Of a stretch of 23,060 nucleotides of DNA, positions 1-6,663 are shown piece by piece; position 1 is the first letter of the stretch, and each line of letters opens with the position of its first letter. The notes under the pieces were generated by a model, which made no database searches, was not told the origin of the DNA, and saw nothing but the letters and a program-made list of their open reading frames with translations. Made by a program: the position numbers and the translations under genes. Source of the stretch: JADGHX01 sp035760965 (GTDB taxonomy: Bacteria > Pseudomonadota > Gammaproteobacteria > Steroidobacterales > Steroidobacteraceae); assembly GCA_035760965.1 (NCBI GenBank), contig DASTRY010000009.1:1-23060 (forward strand), given 5' to 3'.

Positions 1-69
1 GTCGTAGCCGGGGTCGTGCGGCGCGAGTAGATGTCCGCGAAATCCCGGTATGGTGGCCTGCTGCTGCAT
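1..69 (-). CDS. FAD-linked (BBE-type) oxidoreductase, N-terminal fragment
   Basis: Only the first 23 codons are inside the window; the gene runs off the left edge on the minus strand. Reading from the ATG at 69 gives an open frame starting MQQQATIPGF and continuing with an F-R-G-x-L-L-x-P-x-D-P-G-Y-D pattern up to base 1. That pattern is the usual opening of FAD-binding-4/BBE oxidases (berberine-bridge or hexose-oxidase type), which oxidise alcohols or sugars with a bound flavin. The match rests on a short stretch and memory of the family. No strong ribosome binding site precedes the ATG, so the start could differ slightly. Confidence 0.5.
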   Translation of the reverse strand, partial: MQQQATIPGFRGHLLAPHDPGYD

Positions 70-132
70 GATCAACGAGCAGTCGTGGGACGCGCCGTTG
101 TTCGGCTCGCGACTGATTTCGCACTGTCGAGC

Positions 133-162
133 ACTCTAGGCGCGAGCGAAAGTTCGAGGCAA
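133..162 (-). promoter_or_regulatory. possible sigma-70 promoter of the left-edge oxidase gene
   Basis: On the minus strand a TTGCCT hexamer (157-162) lies 18 bp before TAGAGT (133-138), about 65 bp upstream of the ATG at 69. Position and spacing fit a weak housekeeping promoter. The assignment comes from hexamer similarity only. The rest of 70-213 shows nothing else I can name. Confidence 0.22.
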
Positions 163-213
163 GCTCCCGCGACGCGAATCGGCAGCGTCCTGCTCGGCTC
201 GAGCGCTCGCTGC

Positions 214-915
214 TTATCGAGAAGCCAGCGCCCACGCGACGATCTCGCCGCGCCAGACGACGCATTCCGCCCCGTCGAGTATCCACGCAACCTGTGCGTT
301 GCGCGGGATCAATCGGCCTCCGACGAGATCGTAGTCCCAGAACCGCCCGCGCCACTCGCGAGGCACGAAGCGGTCGCCTTCGCGGCGGGGGCGGTCGCTC
401 GCGTCGATCTGCTCCACACGGCCGTCCGCATCCAACCGCATCGTGACGTGCGCCTCGCACTGCGCGAGGTGAGCGGCAACTCGGAACCGCCGGTCATCCA
501 GCATCTGCCATTGCAGGTGGCGATTCCGGAGCAGCGCATCGGGCGCCCACGGCAGCTCCGCCAAGTACCGGATCAGCTCGCCCTTCGTGAGCATCGCATC
601 GTGCTGCAGAGTCGCAAGAGGAAGCAGACCGAGCGCGCGCACGGCGAGATAGCCCTCGTCGTCGATGAGCGCGTCTTCGATCGTGATCGCGCCCAGCGGT
701 CCGCATCGTGCGCGCCAGATGAAGGCTGGCCGCGTCAGCTCGATTCGCTGACGGGCGGTGAAGCGCCGTTCAGGTGAACGAGCATCTTCCCGCATCCAGC
801 CCCGTTGCTCGAGAGTGACCGCGGCGGCCGTGCCGTGCGCTTCGGCACCAAGTCGCTGCGCGAGTGCGCGCAGCGGCTCGGGAAGGCCCGCAGGCAGATC
901 GGACGACGCGGACAT
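214..915 (-). CDS. DUF6544-like protein of unknown function
   Basis: This 233-residue protein has no signal peptide or membrane segment. The C-terminal half is rich in Trp and Arg. It carries the R-x-D-x-x-G-R-V-x-x-I-x-A-x-D-R-P-R pattern and a closing run (P-R-x-A-Q-V-x-W-I-L-x-x-x-E..V-W-R-G-E-I) that I associate with the DUF6544 family (also called DUF6920), which has no established function. The start at 915 is supported by GGAAGA about 9 nt upstream. It begins 21 bp after the nirK stop on the same strand, so the two are probably co-transcribed. That position alone does not show a role in nitrite reduction. Confidence 0.7.
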   Translation of the reverse strand: MSASSDLPAGLPEPLRALAQRLGAEAHGTAAAVTLEQRGWMREDARSPERRFTARQRIELTRPAFIWRARCGPLGAITIEDALIDDEGYLAVRALGLLPLATLQHDAMLTKGELIRYLAELPWAPDALLRNRHLQWQMLDDRRFRVAAHLAQCEAHVTMRLDADGRVEQIDASDRPRREGDRFVPREWRGRFWDYDLVGGRLIPRNAQVAWILDGAECVVWRGEIVAWALASR

Positions 916-936
916 CGCCGGTTCTTCCAGTGCGTC

Positions 937-2490
937 TCAATGCGCCATGTGCTGCGGAACCGTCTGGTCCAGTGCGCCTCCGGACGGCGTCTGTCCTGGA
1001 TTCCGCGCGGTCCCGGGAGCAGCGGGCTGCGGCTGACTCGTGCCGCGAGGCTGCAGATGTTCGTCGGCCCACTTGAAGTACGCGATGTAGCCCTTGATCT
1101 CCGCATCCGTTGCGTTCTGATTCGGCATCGGGATCTTGTACTTCGCGAGCAGCTCTTTCGCCGTGGGGTCGGACGCGAGCATCGCGTCGGGATTGCGGAT
1201 CCAGCGCTCGAGCCAGTCGGACTTGCGACGCACGGTGACTTGATGCAGGTCCGGCCCCACCTTGTCGCCGCCTGCGATCGAGTGGCACGCGATGCACTTC
1301 AACTCGAAATTGAGCTTGCCCTGCAGGGCGACGGGATCGGTCGGCGCGGCCGTCGCCGGGATGTTGTGATGCTCCATCTGCTCGGGCCGCGAGGTGTCGG
1401 ACGCAGCGATCATTCCCACCGCCCCCTGCGAGGCGTTCGCGAAATGATGATCGACCATCACGTACTCGCCGGCTTCGGGCACCATGAACTCGACGATCGC
1501 TCCGGAGGACGAGCCGAGGAGCACCGTCTGCATGCCGCGGAGCTGATTGTCGGGATTCCCCTCCACCCAGACGCGATCGAAGATCGTGCCGACGACGTGA
1601 AAGCTCGATGTATTCGAAGGCCCGACGTTCAGCACGAAGAGTCGCATGCGCTCGCCCGCTTTCGCTGACAAGGGGTTGTCGACGAAGCGGTTGTAGCGGC
1701 CATTGAAGACCGTGTACGTCGGCGCCTTGGAGCGCACACGCTCCGTGTCGAGCACGTAGAGCGGCACGCCGTCCGCCATGCGATTTTCGGGATCGCGCTT
1801 CGTGTAGAACTCGCTCTGGATGATCGCGTACTCGCGATCCGCCTTCGTCGGATAGCCCGCGCGCGGCTCGACGATGAGCATGCCGTACATGCCGGAGGCG
1901 ATGTGCTCGAGCACCATCGGCGTTCCGCAGTGATACATGAACACGCCCGGGTAATTGAGCGTGAACTCGAAGCTGATCGTCTGCCCCGGCGGGATCGACC
2001 GGTACTTGTCGTTCGGCGCAACCATGGCCGCGTGGAAATCCATCGAGTGCATCATCGGCGCAGACGTGAGGCGCACGCCCGGCACGGGTTCGTCGGAGCG
2101 GTTCGTCATGGAGAACTTGATGCGATCGCCGACGCGCGCGCGGATCACGGGGCCCGGCACCTGATCGCCGAACGTCCAGGCGGCAAACTTCACACCCGGA
2201 GCGAGCTCGATCACCTTGTGAGTCGTATCGAGATGGATCTCTTTCGTGGGGCTCGGGTCGAGCGGCTTCACCGCCGCGTCCATGGAAAGCGCAGACCCGG
2301 TCGCGAACGCCCCCGTGTGCCGTTCGGTGCTGACGACGGCGGGAGGCGCCCCGTATGTCATCTTGCTGGGGTCATAGGGGTCCTGCGATGCTGCGGCCGG
2401 CGGTGCGACCTCACGACTACAGGCCGAAAGAACGAGCAGCGAAAGCGGGATCAGGGCGGAGCACCATGTCCACCCAGATGGTTTGTGCAT
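937..2490 (-). CDS. nirK: Copper nitrite reductase with fused C-terminal cytochrome c domain
   Basis: This 517-residue protein should reduce nitrite to nitric oxide in the periplasm. It has a lipoprotein signal (lipobox LSAC, Cys24) and two cupredoxin domains (about 85-360). Visible copper ligands are type 1 His148, Cys188, His196 and Met201, and type 2 His153, His187 and His348 or 349. Asp151 and His298 fit the catalytic pair. The nine-residue His187-His196 spacing resembles AniA-like reductases. A cytochrome c domain follows, with CIACH at 399-403 and a probable axial Met in IPMP near 455, as in three-domain heme-CuNIRs of the Ralstonia pickettii type; the heme probably feeds electrons to the type 1 copper. 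The start at 2490 is chosen because it gives the lipoprotein signal and has GAGG upstream. Upstream in-frame codons to 2886 look non-coding. The Pro/Gly/Gln-rich tail after about 480 is unassigned. Confidence 0.93.
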   Translation of the reverse strand: MHKPSGWTWCSALIPLSLLVLSACSREVAPPAAASQDPYDPSKMTYGAPPAVVSTERHTGAFATGSALSMDAAVKPLDPSPTKEIHLDTTHKVIELAPGVKFAAWTFGDQVPGPVIRARVGDRIKFSMTNRSDEPVPGVRLTSAPMMHSMDFHAAMVAPNDKYRSIPPGQTISFEFTLNYPGVFMYHCGTPMVLEHIASGMYGMLIVEPRAGYPTKADREYAIIQSEFYTKRDPENRMADGVPLYVLDTERVRSKAPTYTVFNGRYNRFVDNPLSAKAGERMRLFVLNVGPSNTSSFHVVGTIFDRVWVEGNPDNQLRGMQTVLLGSSSGAIVEFMVPEAGEYVMVDHHFANASQGAVGMIAASDTSRPEQMEHHNIPATAAPTDPVALQGKLNFELKCIACHSIAGGDKVGPDLHQVTVRRKSDWLERWIRNPDAMLASDPTAKELLAKYKIPMPNQNATDAEIKGYIAYFKWADEHLQPRGTSQPQPAAPGTARNPGQTPSGGALDQTVPQHMAH

Positions 2491-2629
2491 GCGATGACCT
2501 CGAAACCAGTACAGTCGTCCATGCCACCCGGGACGCAAACGGGTTCCCTCGCGGACTGCGGATGCGTGCGCCGGAACGAGGGTTGCTCCCAGCACTTGCA
2601 CAGTATCTCTTTCGAGAAGCGACCAGACC
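2491..2629. promoter_or_regulatory. Divergent promoter region between nirK and the flavocytochrome gene
   Basis: These 139 bp separate the two divergent starts and must hold both promoters. I looked for FNR/NNR-type (TTGAT-N4-ATCAA) and NsrR-type palindromes, which often control nirK, and found none convincing. No clear -35/-10 pair stands out either. Confidence 0.4.
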
Positions 2630-3928
2630 ATGACAAATAGCTCATCGGGCAAGAGGTCGGCCATACGCGCGAGCGCGTGGCAGCTCGTTCTCGCGCTCAC
2701 CCTCGTGACGTGCGTGCTGGTGCTGTCACAGGTTCCCATTGCCACCTGGGCAACGACGGCCACCGTGAGTCTCGCGCTCGGAGCATCGGCTCTCGTGCTC
2801 ATGGGGGCCGCGGCGCTGCTCGCCGCGCGCTTCCCGGCCGTCGAGTCACTGCTCGGCGGGCTCGATCGTGTGTACGTCGCGCACAAGTGGCTCGCAGTGT
2901 GGGCGCTCGCCTTCGCGTCGTTTCATCTCATCTTTCAGGCGGAGCTACGGGAGTGGCCGCTCGCATCGATCCTTTCGCTACCGCGGCCCGCGACCCGTCT
3001 CGTGCGTCAGGCGAGCTTCGTCGCGCTGATGCTCATCGTCATGCTCGCGCTGAACCGAAAGATCCCGTATCACCGCTGGCGACTGTGGCACAAGCTCTCG
3101 GGCCCGCTCTTCCTGATCGTGATCTTGCATTGGCTGAGCATCCGCAGCCCGATTCCGCTCGCCACGCCGGCCGGCATCTGGCTCGCGCTCGTCGCTGGGC
3201 TCGGCGTGATCGGCGCGGCGTACAAGCTGCTCCTCTACCGATTCGTCTCTCCGCATGCCGAGTACCGCGTCGTCGAAGTCACGCCGGGAGCGGCGGGACT
3301 GCATCTGAAGCTGGAACCCGTGGAGCACCCCATCGCCTTCGAGCCCGGGCAGTTCGGTTTTCTGCGAATGGAGTCCGAAGGACTCTGGGAGCCGCATCCG
3401 TTCACGATTGCGGCCGGCGGCAGTCCCGAGCAGCGGGTCGAGTTTCTCATCCGGGACTTGGGCGACTACACGCACAAGCTCGTGCGGGAGACGACGCCCG
3501 GGATGTACGCCGAGATCTACGCGCCGTACGGCCGCTTCACGCGCCTGCCAGCGGCGCAGCGTGAGATCTGGATTGCGGGAGGCGTGGGCGTCTCGCCGTT
3601 CATCGCGTGGCTCAGCGATCCGACTGCGGAGTGCTCCGAACGCATCACCTTCTTCTACTTCTTCACACCGGGGCGCGCGCTGCCGAGTCCCGAAGTCCTC
3701 GGGCAGTTAGCGCACGGGAAAGGCGTGGAATACGTGCCGGTGGCGGGTGGGCCGTCGAGCGAAGAGTTCACGGCGCGATTCAAAGAGATCGTCGCGCGAC
3801 ACGGCGCGGGTGAGGTGAATATCAGCTTCTGTGGCCCGAAGGGACTGCTCGAGCACGTTCGCACGCTCATGCGCGAGCTGCGTGTGCCGGACTCGCATCT
3901 GCGCTACGAATACTTCGAGTTCCGGTGA
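2630..3928 (+). CDS. Membrane flavocytochrome, ferric reductase/NADPH oxidase-like
   Basis: This 432-residue protein has an N-terminal membrane part with about six helices (roughly 15-205). Two His pairs, His85/His99 and His154/His167, have spacings typical of bis-heme b binding in ferric reductases and NOX enzymes. The C-terminal part is a ferredoxin-NADP reductase module: FAD motif HPFTIA (256-261), nucleotide motif GGVGVSP (317-323), CGP at 401-403 and an aromatic tail. The likely role is transmembrane electron transfer from cytosolic NAD(P)H through FAD and heme to an acceptor outside; the acceptor cannot be read from sequence. It is divergent from nirK, so a functional link is possible but unproven. 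The start at 2630 has only a weak GAGAAG site. Confidence 0.88.
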   Translation: MTNSSSGKRSAIRASAWQLVLALTLVTCVLVLSQVPIATWATTATVSLALGASALVLMGAAALLAARFPAVESLLGGLDRVYVAHKWLAVWALAFASFHLIFQAELREWPLASILSLPRPATRLVRQASFVALMLIVMLALNRKIPYHRWRLWHKLSGPLFLIVILHWLSIRSPIPLATPAGIWLALVAGLGVIGAAYKLLLYRFVSPHAEYRVVEVTPGAAGLHLKLEPVEHPIAFEPGQFGFLRMESEGLWEPHPFTIAAGGSPEQRVEFLIRDLGDYTHKLVRETTPGMYAEIYAPYGRFTRLPAAQREIWIAGGVGVSPFIAWLSDPTAECSERITFFYFFTPGRALPSPEVLGQLAHGKGVEYVPVAGGPSSEEFTARFKEIVARHGAGEVNISFCGPKGLLEHVRTLMRELRVPDSHLRYEYFEFR

Positions 3929-4004
3929 GAGGCCCCGGCGCGCTAGGCGACGCCCCGAGCGCCTCCCGTTCAGCGCCTGCACAAGCAGTACATCGCCAGC
4001 GCGT

Positions 4005-4170
4005 CCGGTTCACCGACCAGGCATCCGGTCCACCGACCAGGCACCCGGTCCACCGCGTGCGCTCCGGTCCATCAACCTGCCCTCCGGTCAATCGCCTGCG
4101 CTTCGTCCATCGCCTGCGCGTCCATCGCCGCGCGTCCGGTCCACCGCCCGCGTCCACGCGCCACCGTCGT
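4005..4170. repeat. Degenerate 19-20 bp tandem repeat array, left of the FecR-like gene
   Basis: About nine units begin CCGGTCCA and recur at 4005, 4025, 4045, 4064, 4084, 4104, 4119, 4136 and 4154. The first two 20-bp units differ at only two positions; later ones are more diverged and two are shortened. The consensus is near CCGGTCCACCGmCyTGCGCT. The array fills most of the 265-bp gap between 3928 and 4194. Unit length is not a multiple of three and no coding frame makes sense, so it is read as non-coding. Confidence 0.8.
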
Positions 4171-4193
4171 CCACAGCCTGTAAGCTGTGCGCC

Positions 4194-4757
4194 ATGCTTG
4201 TTCGCCCGAACGGTGTACTCGTGGCGCGACCGATCGCGCCACTCATTGGCGCCGCCATTGCTGCGCTTGCTCTCGCGGGAGCAGCGGCATTCCTGTTTCG
4301 CTCGCACGCGGCGCGCGTGCCGCAGGAATTGCGACTTGCCGACGGCACAGAGGCCTTCTTTCTCGCGAGCACGCGGGTCGAGCCCGCTGCCACGTACCCG
4401 CAGCCGCGGGAGATCCGCATCGACGGGGACGCGTTCCTGCGTGTGCCGGCAGGGTCCGGGCCGCTGATCGTGCGCACACGATTGCTCGTTCTGACCGTGA
4501 CAGGCGAATCGGCGTTGCGCGTGAAAGCCTTCTGGAAGCAGACCGGCGAGCAGGTGGAAGTGCTCTCGGGTCACGTGCAAGCCAAGAAGTCATACCCGTC
4601 GCAGTACAGCCAGCCGGATGAGCTGACCGGCGGCGAGATGTCGATGGTCAATCAGACGATCGATCTCATGGAAAAGGAGAAATTCGATCCGGCGCCGCTG
4701 CGCCGCTGGAGCGAGGAGTTGATCGCCTCCGCGCGCGCGGCGGCGCGCACGCAATAG
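4194..4757 (+). CDS. Orphan FecR-like membrane-anchored protein
   Basis: This 187-residue protein has one N-terminal membrane helix (about 14-35) and a periplasmic part. Residues 70-145 fit the FecR fold: R-I-D-G-D-A-F-L-R-V, then P-L-I-V-R-T-R-L-L-V-L-T-V-T-G-E-S-A-L-R-V, then V-E-V-L-S-G-H-V. In the family, FecR proteins carry signals from an outer-membrane transducer to an ECF sigma factor. Here no sigma factor or TonB receptor is adjacent and the cytoplasmic N-terminus is only about 13 residues, so a classical anti-sigma role is doubtful. The start at 4194 is chosen because the longer frame runs through the repeat array; no good ribosome binding site is seen. Repeat arrays flank the gene on both sides. 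Confidence 0.72.
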   Translation: MLVRPNGVLVARPIAPLIGAAIAALALAGAAAFLFRSHAARVPQELRLADGTEAFFLASTRVEPAATYPQPREIRIDGDAFLRVPAGSGPLIVRTRLLVLTVTGESALRVKAFWKQTGEQVEVLSGHVQAKKSYPSQYSQPDELTGGEMSMVNQTIDLMEKEKFDPAPLRRWSEELIASARAAARTQ

Positions 4758-4975
4758 CCCGCCGCCAATACATTCACCCGGCGCCAATACATTCACTTAC
4801 ATTCATTGCGCCCATACATGAATCCGGCGCCGATACATTCGTCCGGCATCGATACGTTCGTCCCGCAACGATAGATTCGTCGCGCGACCGATGCGTTCGT
4901 CTGGCACCGATGCGTGCGTCCGGTGACGAAACCTTCATCGCGAGCGGACACCTTCATCCGGCGCCGATACATTCA
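4758..4975. repeat. Degenerate 19 bp tandem repeat array, right of the FecR-like gene
   Basis: About eleven units follow the consensus TCCGGCGCCGATACATTCR. Clear units start at 4758, 4777, 4823, 4842, 4861, 4880 (20 bp), 4900, 4919, 4938 and 4957; 4796-4822 is a broken stretch. The units at 4823 and 4957 differ only at the last base. The array begins directly after the stop codon of the FecR-like gene. There are no unique spacers, so it is not a CRISPR. The remaining 4976-5042 holds the ribosome binding site of the next gene and nothing else I recognise. Confidence 0.88.
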
Positions 4976-5042
4976 CCTGTCAACGACCCGCGCGACCGTG
5001 CGCTTCTCTCCGCCTCCTACGATCCGAGAGACGGAGTTACAC

Positions 5043-5435
5043 ATGATGTTGCGTTCACTTCTCTTCGCATTCCTCGCGCTGACGGCCTTCGCGGTCACCC
5101 CCGCCGCCGAGCTCACCGAAGATCAGCAGCAAGCGCTCGAGACCAAGGTCCAGGAACTGCGCGAGCGCCTCGCGCTCACGCCGGAGCAGGAACAGAAGAT
5201 CACCCCGCTCCTCGAAGCGCGTAACCAGAAGCTGCGCGAGCTGCGGGCAAAATATGGCGACAATCCGTCGCTCCGCGACAAGCGGGCCATGTTGCGCGAA
5301 GGCAAGGCGATCCAGGAAGGCTTCGACGCGCAGCTCCGCCCGATTCTGACGACCGAGCAGATGAGCGAGTGGCAGAAGGTCCGGGATGAAATGCGCGCGA
5401 ACGCTCGCGAGCGTTACCGCAATCGCCGGGGCTGA
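5043..5435 (+). CDS. Small periplasmic LTxxQ-motif (Spy/CpxP-like) protein
   Basis: This 130-residue protein has a Sec signal peptide ending near residues 21-23 (TPAAE). The remainder is highly charged and helical. Three LTxxQ motifs are visible: LTEDQ (24-28), LTPEQ (45-49) and LTTEQ (102-106). Such motifs mark the Spy/CpxP superfamily of periplasmic chaperones and stress sensors, but many uncharacterised relatives exist, so the function is inferred. GGAG at 5033-5036 supports the tandem ATGs at 5043 and 5046; either could be used. No two-component or sigma/anti-sigma partner is adjacent apart from the orphan FecR-like gene upstream. Confidence 0.75.
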   Translation: MMLRSLLFAFLALTAFAVTPAAELTEDQQQALETKVQELRERLALTPEQEQKITPLLEARNQKLRELRAKYGDNPSLRDKRAMLREGKAIQEGFDAQLRPILTTEQMSEWQKVRDEMRANARERYRNRRG

Positions 5436-5566
5436 CGAGAGGCCGAGCGGACGACGCCAGGATGCCGGCGCGTCCGCCGCTCTTGTCCACGGAGGCCGCG
5501 TGGCGCTCATCGGCGAGCACGATCCTCTTCGACGGAAATGCGAAACCGTCGCCACCTGGCCTCTTT

Positions 5567-5600
5567 ACTTTGCAATGCAGAGTACTCTAGAGTGCTCGCC
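5567..5600 (+). promoter_or_regulatory. Palindromic operator candidate in front of the membrane-protein gene
   Basis: ACTTTGCAATGCAGAGT (5567-5583) is a 17-bp inverted repeat with one mismatch between arms. A second, overlapping near-palindrome, AGTACTCTAGAGTGCT (5581-5596), follows. Both lie within 34 bp of the ATG at 5601. A close relative of the first motif overlaps the start of the prenyltransferase gene at 6655. The winged-helix protein encoded between the two sites is the natural candidate to bind them; that is inference. Confidence 0.55.
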
Positions 5601-6212
5601 ATGCAAACGAACGCTCCGGTGCCGATCGAAAGCCGCGCGCTGGGCACGCTCAGCTACATCCGCGCCTCCATCGATGCGGCGGGATCGCTGGCGGTGCCCG
5701 GTGCGGCGGGCATCGTCATGGGAACACTCGGCACGGCGGCCGCCGTCGTCGCATCGCTCCCGGCCTTCCGCAGCCGCTGGATCGAGATCTGGATGGTCGC
5801 GGCTGTCGCGGCATTCCTCGTCGGCGGCGGGCTCGTCATTCGGCAATCCACGCGGCGCCGTGGCGTGCTGTCGAGCCCGATCCGCAAGTTCCTGCTCTGC
5901 CTGTGCCCGGCGTTGCTCGCGGGTGCAGTGCTGACGTTCACGCTCTGGCGCGCCGGCACGGAACATCTCATCCCGGGCATGTGGCTGCTCCTCTATGGAT
6001 GCGCGGTGATTTCCGCGAGCACCGTCACCTGTGCGCCGAACTCGCGCTTGATCGGCTCGATGGGCGGGATCTTCGCCGGGCTCGGTCTCATCGCGCTTGG
6101 CGCGCCCGCGGCGAGCCATACGCTGATCCTCGGGTTCGGATTCGGCGTGCTGCACCTGATCTTCGGCATTCTGATCGGCCACATGAACCACGGATACGCG
6201 GATGAGCAATAA
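5601..6212 (+). CDS. Six-helix integral membrane protein, unknown function
   Basis: This 203-residue protein has about six hydrophobic segments (28-55, 61-82, 95-115, 124-142, 152-170, 172-194), short polar loops and an Arg-rich first cytoplasmic loop (81-87). I recognise no catalytic motif. The ATG at 5601 is chosen over the upstream ATG at 5538 because the palindromic operator and probable promoter lie between them. Its end overlaps the next gene, a winged-helix regulator, by 11 nt, so the two are translationally coupled. Pairs of a small polytopic protein and such a regulator often report on envelope or signal state; here a UppS-like enzyme completes the set. Confidence 0.75.
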   Translation: MQTNAPVPIESRALGTLSYIRASIDAAGSLAVPGAAGIVMGTLGTAAAVVASLPAFRSRWIEIWMVAAVAAFLVGGGLVIRQSTRRRGVLSSPIRKFLLCLCPALLAGAVLTFTLWRAGTEHLIPGMWLLLYGCAVISASTVTCAPNSRLIGSMGGIFAGLGLIALGAPAASHTLILGFGFGVLHLIFGILIGHMNHGYADEQ

Positions 6213-6606
6213 GCCGAGTACCGCGAAGCGCAGCGACTCCGCAGGCACGCGCGCCGCCGCGCGACCCGCACCGAAACCTGTGCCGGTCCCGCGCCCGTCG
6301 CAAGCGAGCGAGGACGCGCGCTTCGACCGGCTCGTCTACGAGCGGGTGCGCCTCGGCATCATGAGCGCGCTCGCGGTGAACGAGCGGCTCACGTTCAACG
6401 AGCTGAAGTCGCTGTTCGATGTGAGCGACGGCAACCTCTCCGCGCACGCGCGCAAGCTGGAAGAAGCCGGCTACATCGAATGCACGAAATCCTTCGAGGG
6501 CCGCCGGCCGAAGTCGGAGTACCGCATCACGAGCACCGGACGCAAAGCGTTGCAGCGCTACCTCGAGCACATCGAAGCCGTGATCAAAGCGACGCGCCGC
6601 GTCTAG
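6202..6606 (+). CDS. Winged-helix transcriptional regulator (MarR/HTH_34-like)
   Basis: This 134-residue protein has a disordered Ala/Pro/Arg-rich N-terminus (about 1-38). A winged helix-turn-helix domain (40-125) follows: helix R-L-G-I-M-S-A-L, then F-N-E-L-K-S-L-F-D-V, recognition helix S-D-G-N-L-S-A-H-A-R-K-L-E-E-A-G-Y and a wing near E-G-R-R-P-K-S-E-Y-R-I-T. This is the one-domain HTH_34 type, related to ArsR/MarR proteins and without a ligand domain. The start codon lies inside the preceding membrane-protein gene (11-nt overlap). It probably represses or activates the operator sites at 5567 and 6630-6663, since these carry a common motif and bracket this gene. Confidence 0.85.
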   Translation: MSNKPSTAKRSDSAGTRAAARPAPKPVPVPRPSQASEDARFDRLVYERVRLGIMSALAVNERLTFNELKSLFDVSDGNLSAHARKLEEAGYIECTKSFEGRRPKSEYRITSTGRKALQRYLEHIEAVIKATRRV

Positions 6607-6629
6607 CGCGCAAAATTTTTTTGCCATTC

Positions 6630-6663
6630 ACTCTACATTACAAAGCTCTCTGCAATGCACGTC
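6630..6663 (+). promoter_or_regulatory. Operator candidate overlapping the prenyltransferase start codon
   Basis: Two adjacent 17-bp units, ACTCTACATTACAAAGC (6630-6646) and TCTCTGCAATGCACGTC (6647-6663), match the palindrome at 5567-5583 at about 13 and 12 of 17 positions. The core CTCTGCAATGCA (6648-6659) matches 5568-5579 at 11 of 12 bases. The second unit includes the ATG at 6655, so a bound protein would block initiation, and the mRNA may have a very short leader. An A/T tract (AAAATTTTTTT, 6612-6622) just upstream is unusual for this GC-rich DNA. Confidence 0.5.

Noticed and set aside
128..139. 12-base identity (CTAGAGTGCTCG) with 5587-5598
   Set aside because: Matches of this length are expected by chance in a 23-kb window on two strands, and the rest of the operator is missing at 128-139.
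31..777. Long plus-strand open frame
   Set aside because: It is antisense to the DUF6544-like gene, has no recognisable domain and an Arg/Ala-rich composition typical of GC-rich shadow frames.
2491..2629. FNR/NNR or NsrR box controlling nirK
   Set aside because: No palindrome close to these consensus sites could be found by eye.
2491..2886. N-terminal extension of nirK to 2886
   Set aside because: It would overlap the divergent flavocytochrome gene and hide the lipoprotein signal; the internal ATG at 2490 has a ribosome binding site.
3867..4580. Minus-strand open frame through the first repeat array
   Set aside because: Low-complexity Arg/Gly/Trp/Thr translation of the repeat, antisense to the FecR-like gene.
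4758..4975. CRISPR array
   Set aside because: Units are directly adjacent with no unique spacers, and no cas genes are present.
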